Assembly: GCF_016902535.1 (NCBI RefSeq)
Contig: NZ_JACSNY010000008.1
Span: 1 to 64,000, forward strand
From: Anaerotignum lactatifermentans
GTDB lineage: Bacteria > Bacillota > Clostridia > Lachnospirales > Anaerotignaceae
DNA: 64,000 nt
Direction of reading: 5' to 3'
The notes under the pieces: model-generated
Database searches by the model: none
Told to the model about the DNA's origin: nothing
Seen by the model: the letters and a program-made list of their open reading frames with translations, nothing else
Position numbers and translations under genes: made by a program
Part shown: positions 44,413-53,390 of the stretch, piece after piece
Numbering within the stretch: position 1 is the first letter of the stretch
Layout of the letters: every line of letters starts with the position of its first letter

Positions 44413-45039
44413 ATGAGCAGATTATTTGTATCGGATCATCCGCTGATCCAGAACAAAATGGCCATGCTGCGGGACGAGAACACCGGCGCCAAGGATTTTC
44501 GGGAGATCGTAGGAGAGGTGGCCATGCTGCTTTCCTATGAGGCCACCAGAGATCTGCCGCTGAAGGATGTGCAGGTGCAGACGCCTGTGGCGAAGGCCGA
44601 CTGCCGTATTGTAGACGCGAAACTGGCCATTGTGCCTATCCTCAGAGCGGGGATCGGTATGACAGAAGGGCTTTTGCGCCTGATGCCCACGGCGAAGATT
44701 GGACATATTGGATTATACCGTGACCCGAATACATTACAGCCGGTGGAATACTACTGCAAGCTGCCGGTGGATGTGGCGGAGAGAACCGTATTTTTGACGG
44801 ACCCTATGCTGGCCACAGGCGGCACAGCGGAGGCGGCCATTGGCTTTTTGAAGGAAAAAGGTGTAAAGAAAATCGTTTTTCTTTGTATTCTGGCGGCGCC
44901 GGAGGGCGTGGAAAAGATCCAGAAGGCCCATCCCGATGTGGATATTTACGCCGCGGCCTACGATGAAAAGCTCAATGACCACGGATACATCGTCCCCGGC
45001 CTGGGAGATGCCGGAGACCGGATCTTTGGTACGAAATAA
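44413..45039 (+). CDS. upp: Uracil phosphoribosyltransferase
   Basis: A 208-residue Upp making UMP from uracil and PRPP. Conserved parts: [26 protein letters not shown], the PRPP loop [11 protein letters not shown] and the uracil-contacting [13 protein letters not shown] terminus. ATG at 44413 follows AAAGGAG; an upstream in-frame ATG overlaps rpiB. It is cotranscribed with rpiB. Confidence 0.96.
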   Translation: MSRLFVSDHPLIQNKMAMLRDENTGAKDFREIVGEVAMLLSYEATRDLPLKDVQVQTPVAKADCRIVDAKLAIVPILRAGIGMTEGLLRLMPTAKIGHIGLYRDPNTLQPVEYYCKLPVDVAERTVFLTDPMLATGGTAEAAIGFLKEKGVKKIVFLCILAAPEGVEKIQKAHPDVDIYAAAYDEKLNDHGYIVPGLGDAGDRIFGTK

Positions 45040-45087
45040 GTTGTTTTCTTCCGTGGGAGACTCCATGGAAGTGAGGAGTGAATTTTT

Positions 45088-46128
45088 TTGATAGAGCATA
45101 ACTGGTTATTATATATTGCCGCCTTTGCCAGCGCCTTTGCCATTACATTGGTGACGACGCCCTTTGCCAAATGGCTTTCGGTAAAGGTGGGGGCCATCGA
45201 CTACCCCAAGGACAGAGGCGTTCATAAAAAGCCCATGCCCCGTATGGGCGGTGTAGCCATTATTCTGGGCTTTCTGGTGACAGTGCTGATGGTGTATTTC
45301 TTTGACCGCAGCATGAGTCCCAGACAGTTTGCCGGATTTATCGTTGGGGCCTTGATGATCGCTGGGCTGGGTGTGGTGGACGATATGAAAAACCTGCCCG
45401 CCAAGCTGAAATTCTGCGTGCAGATTCTGGCGGCGCTGATCGTTATTTTTTCCGGCACGAAAATACAGATCGTATTGTGGCCGGTGACAGCGGCCCTGCA
45501 AAAATTCAGCGTACCCATTACCCTGATCTGGATCGTGGGGGTAACCAATGCCGTAAACCTTATCGACGGGCTAGACGGTCTGGCGGCGGGGGTGACAGGC
45601 ATCGCGGCGCTGAGTCTGATGGTACTGTGCATCATGACCGGCAGCACTACCGCCGTGGTACTGACGGCGGCACTGGCGGGAGCCTGCCTTGGTTTCCTGC
45701 CCCGTAACTTCAACCCGGCGGAGATTTTTATGGGAGATACCGGTTCTACCTTTTTGGGCTTTGTCCTGGCGGTGACCAGTATTCTGGGGGTATTCAAGGG
45801 CTATGCCCTGCTGGCGCTGATCGTCAGCGTTCTGTGCATTGGCCTGCCTATTTTTGATACCATTTTCGCCATGCTGCGGCGGATGGCAAAGCATCAGCCC
45901 ATTATGCAGGCGGACCGGGGGCATCTGCACCATAAGCTCATCGACCATGGCTTCGGCCAGAAGAAGGCCGTTTTAACCATGTATGCCATCAGCCTGTGTC
46001 TGGGGCTTCTGGCTATCTTTATTGCCGTGAAGGATTCCGGCACCTTTGTGGTGGCGCTGCTGACGGTAATTGTGCTGAGCTTTATCATTTATTATTTCAA
46101 TGCCCATATTAAAAACAAAAACCAGTAA
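45088..46128 (+). CDS. Undecaprenyl-phosphate GlcNAc-1-phosphate transferase (TagO/WecA-like)
   Basis: A 346-residue integral membrane phosphoglycosyltransferase of the MraY/WecA superfamily with about 10-11 helices. Motifs: PKDRGVHKKPMPRMGG (cytosolic loop), VVDDMKN (catalytic aspartates), VNLIDGLDGLAAG, GDTGSTFLGF and DRGHLHHKL (sugar-specific loop of the WecA/TagO type). It starts wall teichoic acid or other surface polymers from undecaprenyl phosphate. Start TTG follows GTGAGGAG. It lies 48 bases after upp and has its own terminator; teichoic acid genes are not near. Confidence 0.9.
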   Translation: MIEHNWLLYIAAFASAFAITLVTTPFAKWLSVKVGAIDYPKDRGVHKKPMPRMGGVAIILGFLVTVLMVYFFDRSMSPRQFAGFIVGALMIAGLGVVDDMKNLPAKLKFCVQILAALIVIFSGTKIQIVLWPVTAALQKFSVPITLIWIVGVTNAVNLIDGLDGLAAGVTGIAALSLMVLCIMTGSTTAVVLTAALAGACLGFLPRNFNPAEIFMGDTGSTFLGFVLAVTSILGVFKGYALLALIVSVLCIGLPIFDTIFAMLRRMAKHQPIMQADRGHLHHKLIDHGFGQKKAVLTMYAISLCLGLLAIFIAVKDSGTFVVALLTVIVLSFIIYYFNAHIKNKNQ

Positions 46129-46134
46129 TACAGG

Positions 46135-46167
46135 CGCGGCCCTCTGGAAAAGAGCGGCCGCGTTTTT
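46135..46167 (+). terminator. Terminator after the TagO-like gene
   Basis: An 11 bp stem with a bulged C (CGCGGCCCTCT with AGAGCGGCCGCG), GAAA-type loop, then five T. Confidence 0.85.
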
Positions 46168-46219
46168 GATTTTCCGGCAAAACGGTGGATGCTGGCAGGC
46201 GGGGAAGGTTCGCGCCGCC

Positions 46220-46248
46220 TTGTGCCATCGGGGATTTTGTAGTATAAT
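46220..46248 (+). promoter_or_regulatory. Promoter of the dnaD-dnaI-cdd1 operon
   Basis: TTGTGC (46220-46225) and TATAAT (46243-46248) with a 17-base spacer. Confidence 0.75.
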
Positions 46249-46281
46249 GAAGTACCGAAAAAACGAAAAGGAGGGAGATAT

Positions 46282-47208
46282 ATGGCGGAGGAAATCCGAG
46301 TATCTGTGGAATTTATCGAAAAAGAACTGCCTTTGGCGCCGCCGCTGTATGTGTCCGTCTTTTTCATGACTCAGGCCATGGGCAGACAGGCAACGGCGGC
46401 GGAAGTGGCCCAAAAGCTGGATATTCTGGAAAGCGATGTATTAAAGGCGTGGAAATACTGGAAAGGGCGGGGCTGCGGCCTTTGGAAAGAGGAGAAAAAA
46501 GCAAGGGCTCTGCCTTCGGCAAGACCCTCCTATTCCGCGGCGGAGGTGGCCGTTTCTTTGAAGAATGAAGGCGTGAAGGAGTTGTTTTCCTACGCGGAGC
46601 AGAAGCTGGGCAAGTGCCTTTCCCATCATGATATGGTGCTGCTGCTGGGCCTGCACGACTGGCTGGGCCTGCCGGTGGACGTCATTGAGCTGCTTCTCAA
46701 TTACTGTGTCTCCTTAGATAAAAGAGGGATGCATTATATCGAAAAAGTAGGCATCAGCTGGGCGGAGGAAGGCATCGACACCGTGGAAAAGGCGGCGGAG
46801 TTCATTGAAATGCGCCGTCGGGGCTACCGGGAGATTATGCGAGAATTCGGTCAGGGCAACCGTCTGCCTTCCCAGGCGGAGGAGGCCTATATGAAGAAAT
46901 GGATTCGGGAGTACAAGCTGCCGATGGAGATCATCAAAACGGCCTGTCAGCGGACGGTGCTGCGTACCGGCGGCGTCAGCTTCCCCTATGCCGACAGCAT
47001 CCTGCGGCACTGGCAGAAGGCGGGCGTTAGGACCATAGAGGATGTGGCGGCTTTGGACGCGGCCCATACGGCCAAAAAGGAAAAGGCCCCGGAAACGAAA
47101 AAAGCAGCGGCTCAGCCCAAAAAGAACCGCTTTATCAATTATACCCAGCGGGAATGGGACGAGAGCGAATGGGAAGAAATGGAACGCAGAGAACGGGATC
47201 AATGGTAA
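46282..47208 (+). CDS. DnaD/DnaB domain replication initiation protein
   Basis: A 308-residue protein with an N-terminal winged-helix part and two DnaD-like (DnaB_2) repeats: about residues 90-160 (ELFSYAEQKLGKCLSHHDMVLLLGLHDWLGLPVDVIELLLNYC) and 190-255 (SQAEEAYMKKWIREYKLPMEIIKTAC). The linker to the basic C terminus is K/A-rich, and the protein ends NYTQREWDESEWEEMERR. DnaD and DnaB help the helicase loader at oriC and restarted forks. The next gene is a DnaI/DnaC-like ATPase, its expected partner. AAAAGGAGGG precedes the ATG. Confidence 0.9.
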   Translation: MAEEIRVSVEFIEKELPLAPPLYVSVFFMTQAMGRQATAAEVAQKLDILESDVLKAWKYWKGRGCGLWKEEKKARALPSARPSYSAAEVAVSLKNEGVKELFSYAEQKLGKCLSHHDMVLLLGLHDWLGLPVDVIELLLNYCVSLDKRGMHYIEKVGISWAEEGIDTVEKAAEFIEMRRRGYREIMREFGQGNRLPSQAEEAYMKKWIREYKLPMEIIKTACQRTVLRTGGVSFPYADSILRHWQKAGVRTIEDVAALDAAHTAKKEKAPETKKAAAQPKKNRFINYTQREWDESEWEEMERRERDQW

Positions 47209-47223
47209 CAGGAGGGAACGGCT

Positions 47224-48216
47224 TTGGCAACGAGAGCACAGCTTTATAAAGAAATCCTGCGGGAGTATGACAGTCTGCGCAGCCAGAAGGCGGCCCAGCT
47301 GCGCCAGCGGACAGAGGAAGTGGAGCGGAGGTTTCCCAGACTGGCCCAGATCCGGGAGGAAATGGCACTGGCCGGCGTAGAGGCGGCAAAGATGGTTCTG
47401 CAAAAACCGGAGCGTGTGGCGGAAGATGTTCTGGCTCTGCGGCAGAAACAATCCGCTCTGAAGGAAGAAAAGGAAGCCATACTGGCATTGGCGGGAATGA
47501 GTCCAGCACAGCTGGAAATGGAATATGAGTGTGCCACCTGTCGGGATACGGGCTTTGTGGACGGTCAGCCCTGTGTCTGCTTCAAACGGCGGCTGATGGA
47601 TAAAATGTACGACCAATCCAATATCCGCCAGATTCTGGAGCGGGAGAATTTTGACTATTATGACCTGAGCCTGTACAGCCAGCAGAAGGTAGAACGGGAA
47701 GGTATTTCCCCCCGGGACAACGCCGGAAAGATTTTGCGGCGGGGTCTGGCTTTTGTGGAGAACTTCGACCGGGGCGGCGAAAACCTGCTGCTCTACGGCC
47801 CCACAGGATTAGGAAAGACCTTTTTATGCAGCTGTATCGCCAAGGAGCTGCTGGATCGGGGAAAGATTGTGCTGTATCTGACGGCAGGGCAGCTGTTCCG
47901 TCGGCTGGAGGAAATCCGTTTTTCCCACGAGGAAGACAGCGAGCGGGAGGACTGGGATAGGGAACTGCTGGAGGCGGACCTGCTCATCATTGACGACCTG
48001 GGAACAGAGTTTCCGACCCTTTTTACGGCGACGGAGCTGTTCCGGATCATGAATGACCGAAAGCTGGCGGGGAAATCCATCATCATTTCCACCAATCTGA
48101 CGCCGGAGCAGATGAAGGAGCAGTATTCCGACCGGATCATTTCCCGGATACAGGAGTACAGCATCCTGCGCTTTTTCGGCGAGGATGTGCGTCTTGTAAA
48201 ACGCAGAAGGAGATGA
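47224..48216 (+). CDS. DnaC/DnaI-like helicase-loader ATPase
   Basis: A 330-residue AAA+ ATPase. The N-terminal 150 residues are a coiled-coil and zinc domain (CATCRDTGFVDGQPCVC), the C-terminal part has Walker A LLYGPTGLGKTFLC, Walker B LLIIDDLGTEF and the sensor and arginine-finger region IISTNLTPEQMKEQYSDRIISRI. It loads the replicative helicase DnaB/DnaC. Start TTG follows ACAGGAGGG. It lies 16 bases after dnaD. Confidence 0.93.
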   Translation: MATRAQLYKEILREYDSLRSQKAAQLRQRTEEVERRFPRLAQIREEMALAGVEAAKMVLQKPERVAEDVLALRQKQSALKEEKEAILALAGMSPAQLEMEYECATCRDTGFVDGQPCVCFKRRLMDKMYDQSNIRQILERENFDYYDLSLYSQQKVEREGISPRDNAGKILRRGLAFVENFDRGGENLLLYGPTGLGKTFLCSCIAKELLDRGKIVLYLTAGQLFRRLEEIRFSHEEDSEREDWDRELLEADLLIIDDLGTEFPTLFTATELFRIMNDRKLAGKSIIISTNLTPEQMKEQYSDRIISRIQEYSILRFFGEDVRLVKRRRR

Positions 48217-48220
48217 TCCT

Positions 48221-48520
48221 ATGGAAGAACTGCGGCGGATTCCCGGCGTAGGCAAGCGGATGGCCTCTTATCTGGAGGCGCTGGGCATCGAGACATTGGC
48301 GGATCTTCGGGGAAAGGACCCAGAGGCCATTTACGCGGCGGACTGCCTTCGCAAAGGAGAGCAGGTTGACCGCTGTGCCCTGTATGTGTGGCGGCTGGCG
48401 GTGTATTACGCCGAGCAGGAGGTGCATGACCCCGAAAAGCTGAAATGGTGGTACTGGAAGGACCACGAATACCCGGAAACAGAAGAAGAGCGAAACAAAA
48501 ACGGAGAGCCTGAGAGATGA
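48221..48520 (+). CDS. Helix-hairpin-helix protein, Cdd1 family
   Basis: A 99-residue protein with a helix-hairpin-helix near the N terminus (RRIPGVGKRMASYLEALGIETLADLRGKDPEAIYAADC) and a C-terminal part rich in W and Y (VWRLAVYYAEQE, KWWYWKDH). This is the Cdd1 (PF11731) type, small DNA-binding-like proteins found across Clostridia. It follows the helicase loader by 4 bases and may be an accessory DNA factor. ATG follows AAGGAG. Confidence 0.8.
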   Translation: MEELRRIPGVGKRMASYLEALGIETLADLRGKDPEAIYAADCLRKGEQVDRCALYVWRLAVYYAEQEVHDPEKLKWWYWKDHEYPETEEERNKNGEPER

Positions 48521-48530
48521 CACAAACCAG

Positions 48531-48598
48531 GGGCATCCTTCAAAGAAAGCAGATATTGCCGGAATCCTTGCGGAAATAGGGTTCCGGCAATTTTATTA
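48531..48598 (+). repeat. Terminator inside a shared intergenic repeat, copy A
   Basis: Stem ATTGCCGGAATCC (48555-48567) with GGGTTCCGGCAAT (48579-48591) ends the dnaD operon. The preceding GGGCATCCTTCAAAGAAAGCA stretch (shown in part) matches the sequence before the 58.1 kb terminator, so about 65 bases are shared with that copy. Confidence 0.6.
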
Positions 48599-48638
48599 TG
48601 ATGGACACCGATTTTTTCTGTTTGTTTTCCGCTGTTTC

Positions 48639-48704
48639 TGTCGCAAAAAAAAATCCGGGGGGAGTCCCGTTTCGACAAAAAAAGCAGGCATATTTCCCTA
48701 CAAT
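48639..48704 (+). promoter_or_regulatory. Spo0A-type promoter of spoIIE
   Basis: A -35 TCGACA (48672-48677) and -10 TACAAT (48699-48704) are separated by 21 bases, the long spacing known for Spo0A-dependent sigma-A promoters such as spoIIE and spoIIG. The perfect reverse-oriented 0A box TTCGACA (48671-48677, complement of TGTCGAA) overlaps the -35, and a second near-box TGTCGCA is at 48639-48645. Confidence 0.75.
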
Positions 48705-48726
48705 AGGGGATATGGAGGGAAGACGC

Positions 48727-51105
48727 ATGGAAAAGACGGAAATTACGCTGGAAACGAGAGAAGAAGAACAGAAAGCGGTTTATGAACCGGAAAAGAAGCT
48801 GGCGGCAGAACTGCCATGGAAGAAATGGGGGGCCTGCGCCTTTTTCTGGGGGACAGGCTTTCTGTGGGCCAGAGGAGAGCTGGTGCAGATTCTGCACCCC
48901 ATGGGTATGGCCTATCTGTCCGCTTATTTCGGAAAGGGCCCCATGTTCTGGCTTATGTTTTCCGCCGCGGCGGCGGGCATGGCCGGCAACGGCGCTACTG
49001 TAAAGAATATGGGCGTTCTGCTGGCAGCGGTGCTGATCCATTTGACGCTGGGCCGTTTTGTCAAGGAACGGGAGGTATGGAAAAAAGCACTGCTGGGGGC
49101 CTTTGCCATGGCACTGGGCGGCGCCTTTTACGCTGTGGGCACCGGCGGTCTGCGGTTTTATTTTGTAGTGGCGGCGGTGGAAAGTCTCTTAGTGCTGGGC
49201 CTTTCCGCTGTACTGCAAAAGGGGCTGACAGCCTGGGGGCAGATGGCAAAGGGCCCGCTGAGCCGGGAGGAATCTCTGGCGGTCTTTCTGATTTTGGGCG
49301 GCGCTCTGGCGGGTACGGCCCATTTGGGAGCTCCAAAGGCAGAGGAGGTTCTGTTTCCTCTGTTGACGACATTTTTCCTGCTGGCGGCGGCCTGGAAGGA
49401 AGGCCCGGGAGCGGGAGCGGCTTCCGGTGTCCTGCTGGGGTTCTTTTTGCTGTTGAGCGGCAGTGGGGATCTGGCTCTGTTTGCGGTGCTGGCGCTGGGC
49501 GGTATGCTGGCGGGGAGTGTCCGGGAATTGGGGCGTATCCCGGCGGCTGCGGCTTTTCTGCTGACGGCGGTGCTGCTGCGGTTTTATGTGGAGCAGGAAT
49601 TTTTCCGGCCTGTGTGGCTGATCTGGATGACGGCGGGGGCGGTTTCTTTTGTGGTGATGCCCAGACGGGTACTGGAAAAGGGCGGCGGCTTCCGGCAGGA
49701 GGAGACCAGCCGGGACCGGTATCAGCAGATGCTGGCCATGACAGAAGAAAAGCTTCATGGCTTTGCCGGAGCGTTCCGGGATTTATCCCGCCTTTTTTCT
49801 CAAAAGGAGCGGGAGGAGAAAAAGGATATTTCCTCGCTGGTGGATACCATTGCCCAGCGGGCCTGCAAGGGCTGCGGCATGGCGGAATACTGCTGGCAGG
49901 AAGAGGTCTACCGTACCTACGGCATGACCTTTTCCGCCTTATCCCGCTGTGACAGCCGGGGGCAGGTGCGGATGGAGGATATGCCCAGATGGTTTCTGGA
50001 CCTTTGCCCCAGAAAAGAGCTGTTTCTGGGGATACTGACGGATACATACAGCCGCTACCGCCATGATCTTCTCTGGACAGAGCGGCTCCAGGAGTGCCGG
50101 GAACTGGTGGCTCAGCAGCTGGAGGCCGTAGGCGGTATTTTGGAACGGCTTTCCGGACAGGCGGCGCCGGAGGCGGTGTTTCTGGCGGCGGAAACGGAGG
50201 AGTTGTCTCTGGCCTGCAAAAAAGCGGGCATTTCCCTGAAGGAGGTCAGAGTGACGCGGGAGAAAAAAACAGGCGTCTGCCGGGTGGAATTTCTGGTAAA
50301 GGGCTGTGAGAAGCAGGGCCTTTGCCGGGAAGGTCTGCTGCCGTTAGCGCAAAGGGTTCTGGACCGGAAGATGCTCCAGGAAGGAGAGCACCTTTGCCGG
50401 AGGGAAAAGGAGGGTTTTTGTCGGGTGGTGTTGGCGGAGGAACCGGCCTTTCGTCTGACGGCGGCCACGGCTTTTTCCTCGGCGAAGAAGGAACAGCCCT
50501 GCGGGGATGCTTCTTCCTGTGTGATGATGGAAAACGGTACGGCCAGAATGGCGCTTTCCGACGGCATGGGTACAGGCGAAAAAGCGGCGGCGGAAAGCCG
50601 GACGGCGGTGGAACTGCTGGAGCGGTTCGCCGAGGCGGGATTTTCCGGAGAAATGGCCGTGCAGATGATCAACTCCGTGCTGCTGCTGCGCAACGGAGAA
50701 GAAGCCTATGCCACACTGGATATTTTGAGCGTGGATCTGTACAGCGGAAAATCGGAATTTATCAAGCTGGGGGCGGCGGCCTCCTATATTTGCCGGGGCG
50801 GGCGGGTCATTTCCGTCTATACCCGATCTCTGCCTGCCGGTATCCTGCGGCAGGTGTCTGTGGAGAAAAATGATATGCTTTTGAAGGATGGGGACATGGT
50901 GCTGATGATGACGGACGGTATCATCGATGCCATGGGCGGAGAACAGAAAACGGCCCAGTGGCTCCAGGAGGTCTTTCTGCCCAAGGGCTTTGCCAATCCC
51001 CAGGACGCGGCGGAGTTTATTCTGCGGGCGGCGGAAGAAGTCTGTACCGGAGAGAAGGACGATATGACGGTACAGGCCGGCCGATTCTGGAAAAGAGCGG
51101 GCTAA
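48727..51105 (+). CDS. spoIIE: Stage II sporulation protein E
   Basis: A 792-residue SpoIIE. The N-terminal part (about residues 30-330) has roughly ten membrane helices; a middle regulatory domain holds a conserved cysteine pattern (CKGCGMAEYCWQ); the C-terminal PP2C phosphatase domain (about 570-790) has GDASSCVMMENG, LSDGMGTGEKA, LKDGDMVLMMTDGIIDAMGG and KDDMTV. It dephosphorylates SpoIIAA to release sigma-F in the forespore and takes part in polar septation. ATG at 48727 lies 7 bases from GGAGGG; an upstream ATG has no site. A Spo0A-type promoter lies upstream. Confidence 0.95.
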   Translation: MEKTEITLETREEEQKAVYEPEKKLAAELPWKKWGACAFFWGTGFLWARGELVQILHPMGMAYLSAYFGKGPMFWLMFSAAAAGMAGNGATVKNMGVLLAAVLIHLTLGRFVKEREVWKKALLGAFAMALGGAFYAVGTGGLRFYFVVAAVESLLVLGLSAVLQKGLTAWGQMAKGPLSREESLAVFLILGGALAGTAHLGAPKAEEVLFPLLTTFFLLAAAWKEGPGAGAASGVLLGFFLLLSGSGDLALFAVLALGGMLAGSVRELGRIPAAAAFLLTAVLLRFYVEQEFFRPVWLIWMTAGAVSFVVMPRRVLEKGGGFRQEETSRDRYQQMLAMTEEKLHGFAGAFRDLSRLFSQKEREEKKDISSLVDTIAQRACKGCGMAEYCWQEEVYRTYGMTFSALSRCDSRGQVRMEDMPRWFLDLCPRKELFLGILTDTYSRYRHDLLWTERLQECRELVAQQLEAVGGILERLSGQAAPEAVFLAAETEELSLACKKAGISLKEVRVTREKKTGVCRVEFLVKGCEKQGLCREGLLPLAQRVLDRKMLQEGEHLCRREKEGFCRVVLAEEPAFRLTAATAFSSAKKEQPCGDASSCVMMENGTARMALSDGMGTGEKAAAESRTAVELLERFAEAGFSGEMAVQMINSVLLLRNGEEAYATLDILSVDLYSGKSEFIKLGAAASYICRGGRVISVYTRSLPAGILRQVSVEKNDMLLKDGDMVLMMTDGIIDAMGGEQKTAQWLQEVFLPKGFANPQDAAEFILRAAEEVCTGEKDDMTVQAGRFWKRAG

Positions 51106-51167
51106 GGGCTAAGGTTGACGGCACAGCCGTTTTCGTGTAAAGTTTTCCTAAGAAAAACAGGAAGGCG

Positions 51168-52517
51168 GTGGAGGCTGTGCTGGAAAAGGTGCGCTGGACC
51201 ATGAAACAATATCATATGTGCGGGCGGGGAGAGCGGATCGCCGTAGGTGTATCCGGCGGGGCCGATTCCATGGCGCTGCTCCATCTCCTTTGGCGGCTCT
51301 CCGTCCAGGAAGAGTGGCAGGTGCAGGCGGTCCATGTACACCACGGCCTGCGGGGAGCGGAGGCCGACGCCGATGCCGCCTATGTGGAAGAAACCTGTCG
51401 ATGCTGGGGGATTCCCTGTACGGTTATTCGGCTGGATGTGGCGGCGGAAGCGGCGAAACGGAAGCTGGGCGTAGAGGAAACAGGGCGTATCCTCCGCTAT
51501 GAGGCCCTGCGGCAGGCGGCGGCAGGCGGAAAAATCGCTGTGGCCCATCATGCCAACGATCAGGCGGAAACGCTGCTGATGCGTCTTTGTCGTGGGACGG
51601 GTATGCAGGGGCTGGCGGCGATGCGTCCCGTCCGGGAAGACGTGATCCGGCCCCTGCTTTTCTGCGGCAGGGAGGAAATCGAGGTATACTGCCGTCAGAA
51701 GGGCATTCTCTGGCGGGAGGACAGCACCAACCGGGAGACCGCTTATACCCGAAACCGCCTGCGGCATCAGGTTCTGCCCCTTTTGGAACAGGTCCATGGG
51801 GGGAGTATCCGCCATTTATCGGAAGCGGCGGAGCTTCTGGCGGCGGAGGAGGATTTTCTGGAAAAAGAGGCGCAAAAGGCCCTGGCGGCACTGGAGGAAA
51901 GAGGCGGCCTTTGGGCGGCCGCGCTGTTGGAACTGCATCCTGCCCTGCGGCGGCGTGTGCTGCGGCTGGCGGTAGCCCAAAAAGGAAGTCTGCGGGATGT
52001 GACAAGAAGCCATATCCTCCAGCTGGAGGAATTGTTGGAAAAGGAAAGCGGCAAAAGTATTTGTCTGCCCCATGGTCTTTGGGCGGGGATGGAGTACGGC
52101 AGATTGGTGCTGAAACGACAGGAGATGGCGGCGGTGGGTTTTTGCCATTCGCTGGAGATTGGAGGGCAGACGGCGGTGCCGGAGCTGGGCTGGCTGGTGG
52201 AGACGGAAGTATCTTTGGAGAAACCGGGGGAATTTTGCCGGGATGACTATACGAATGTATTCGATTATGATAAAATAAAAAGAGAGCTGTGCTGCCGAAG
52301 CCGGCGGCCGGGAGACCGGATGGCTTTGCGGGCGGGCAGCAAAAAGCTGAAGGATCTTTTTATCGACGAGAAGATCCCCAGAGAAGAACGGGACCGGAAG
52401 GCCCTGATCGCCTGCGGCGGTGAAGTGCTGTGGATTGTGGGCGGCAGAATTTCCCCGGCCGTTCTTCCGGAAAAGGATACAAAAAGATATATCACGGTAC
52501 GAATACGGAGGGTATAG
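51168..52517 (+). CDS. tilS: tRNA(Ile)-lysidine synthetase
   Basis: A 449-residue TilS that converts cytidine 34 of tRNA-Ile to lysidine so that it reads AUA. The PP-loop ATPase motif is AVGVSGGADSMALLH; AHHANDQAETLLMRL and PLLFCGREEIEVYC follow in the N-terminal domain. The C-terminal TilS domain (about 330-445) has PGDRMALRAGSKKLKDLFIDEKIPREERD. Start GTG at 51168 follows CAGGAAGG; a second GTG three codons on is equally possible. The gene starts about 60 bases after spoIIE and runs close to hpt, a known Firmicute tilS-hpt-ftsH order. Confidence 0.95.
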   Translation: MEAVLEKVRWTMKQYHMCGRGERIAVGVSGGADSMALLHLLWRLSVQEEWQVQAVHVHHGLRGAEADADAAYVEETCRCWGIPCTVIRLDVAAEAAKRKLGVEETGRILRYEALRQAAAGGKIAVAHHANDQAETLLMRLCRGTGMQGLAAMRPVREDVIRPLLFCGREEIEVYCRQKGILWREDSTNRETAYTRNRLRHQVLPLLEQVHGGSIRHLSEAAELLAAEEDFLEKEAQKALAALEERGGLWAAALLELHPALRRRVLRLAVAQKGSLRDVTRSHILQLEELLEKESGKSICLPHGLWAGMEYGRLVLKRQEMAAVGFCHSLEIGGQTAVPELGWLVETEVSLEKPGEFCRDDYTNVFDYDKIKRELCCRSRRPGDRMALRAGSKKLKDLFIDEKIPREERDRKALIACGGEVLWIVGGRISPAVLPEKDTKRYITVRIRRV

Positions 52518-52521
52518 AGAC

Positions 52522-53052
52522 ATGAAAGAACGGATCGAAGTTATGATTTCTGCGGAAGAGATCTCCCAGAGACTGGAAGAGATCGCAAGACAGGTGGAAA
52601 AGGACTTCTGCGGTGAGCAGGTAGAGCTGGTCTGCGTATTGAAGGGCGGCGTGGTGACGCTGGTGGATCTGGCCAAAAAGCTGCATCTGCCGGTTACATT
52701 GAACTTTATGGATGTTTCCAGCTATGGGGACGCCACGGAAAGCAGCGGCCGCATCAAGATCCTGCGGGATCTGGACGAGGATATTACAGGCAAGAACGTA
52801 CTGCTGGTGGAGGATATCATTGACAGCGGCAGAACACTGAGCCATCTGCGGGCGCTGATGCTCCACAGAAACCCCAAAAAATTCAAGATCTGCACGCTGC
52901 TGGATAAGCCCGACCGCCGTGTGACAGAGGTGCCGGTGGATTATGTTGGTTTTACCATCCCTGATGCCTTTGTGGTAGGCTATGGTCTGGACTATGCCCA
53001 GAAATACAGAAATCTGGATTATGTAGGCGTGGTGCATTTTGAGGAAGACTGA
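52522..53052 (+). CDS. hpt: Hypoxanthine phosphoribosyltransferase
   Basis: A 176-residue purine salvage enzyme making IMP/GMP from hypoxanthine/guanine and PRPP. PRPP motif VLLVEDIIDSGRTL, substrate loop VLKGGVVTL and flexible loop MDVSSYGDATESSG are conserved, ending DYVGFTIPDAFVVGYGLDYAQKYRNL. ATG at 52522 follows CGGAGGG, 4 bases after tilS. A copy of the shared repeat terminates this operon before the ftsH promoter. Confidence 0.95.
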   Translation: MKERIEVMISAEEISQRLEEIARQVEKDFCGEQVELVCVLKGGVVTLVDLAKKLHLPVTLNFMDVSSYGDATESSGRIKILRDLDEDITGKNVLLVEDIIDSGRTLSHLRALMLHRNPKKFKICTLLDKPDRRVTEVPVDYVGFTIPDAFVVGYGLDYAQKYRNLDYVGVVHFEED

Positions 53053-53089
53053 TGCGGGAAGGCGCCACAAGGGCGCAGTGAACTTTAGG

Positions 53090-53146
53090 AAAAAATGACG
53101 ATGGTCGGAAGCCTTGTGAAAAAAGGTTTCCGGCCATTTTGTTTTT
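53090..53146 (+). repeat. Terminator inside a shared intergenic repeat, copy B
   Basis: Stem ATGGTCGGAAGCCTT (53101-53115) with AAGGTTTCCGGCCAT (53123-53137) followed by TTTGTTTTT, after hpt. The flanking TAGGAAAAA and the GGAAGCCTTG core resemble the copies at 48.5 and 58.1 kb. The rest of the gap to ftsH (53147-53291) holds no recognised feature. Confidence 0.6.
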
Positions 53147-53291
53147 ACGGGGCTATCCAGAGGGCGATTTTGAAGAAAAAATATTCTCTCATGGGATTTT
53201 AATAAAGAGACGGCGGAGGGGGGAAGGCGAATCCCTTGATTTTTTCAGGAAAAAGAGAATTTTTCCAAATGGGAATTTCCCAAAAGGTAAG

Positions 53292-53320
53292 TTGCGTTTC
53301 GGGGAAAAGTATGATAAAAT
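53292..53320 (+). promoter_or_regulatory. Promoter of ftsH
   Basis: TTGCGT (53292-53297) and TAAAAT (53315-53320) with a 17-base spacer, 71 bases before the start. Confidence 0.65.
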
Positions 53321-53390
53321 TGTAAATTGATATGCCGCACCTATCGGCATGACAACAAAAAAAAGATAATGTGAATTAGGGGGGAAGCTC

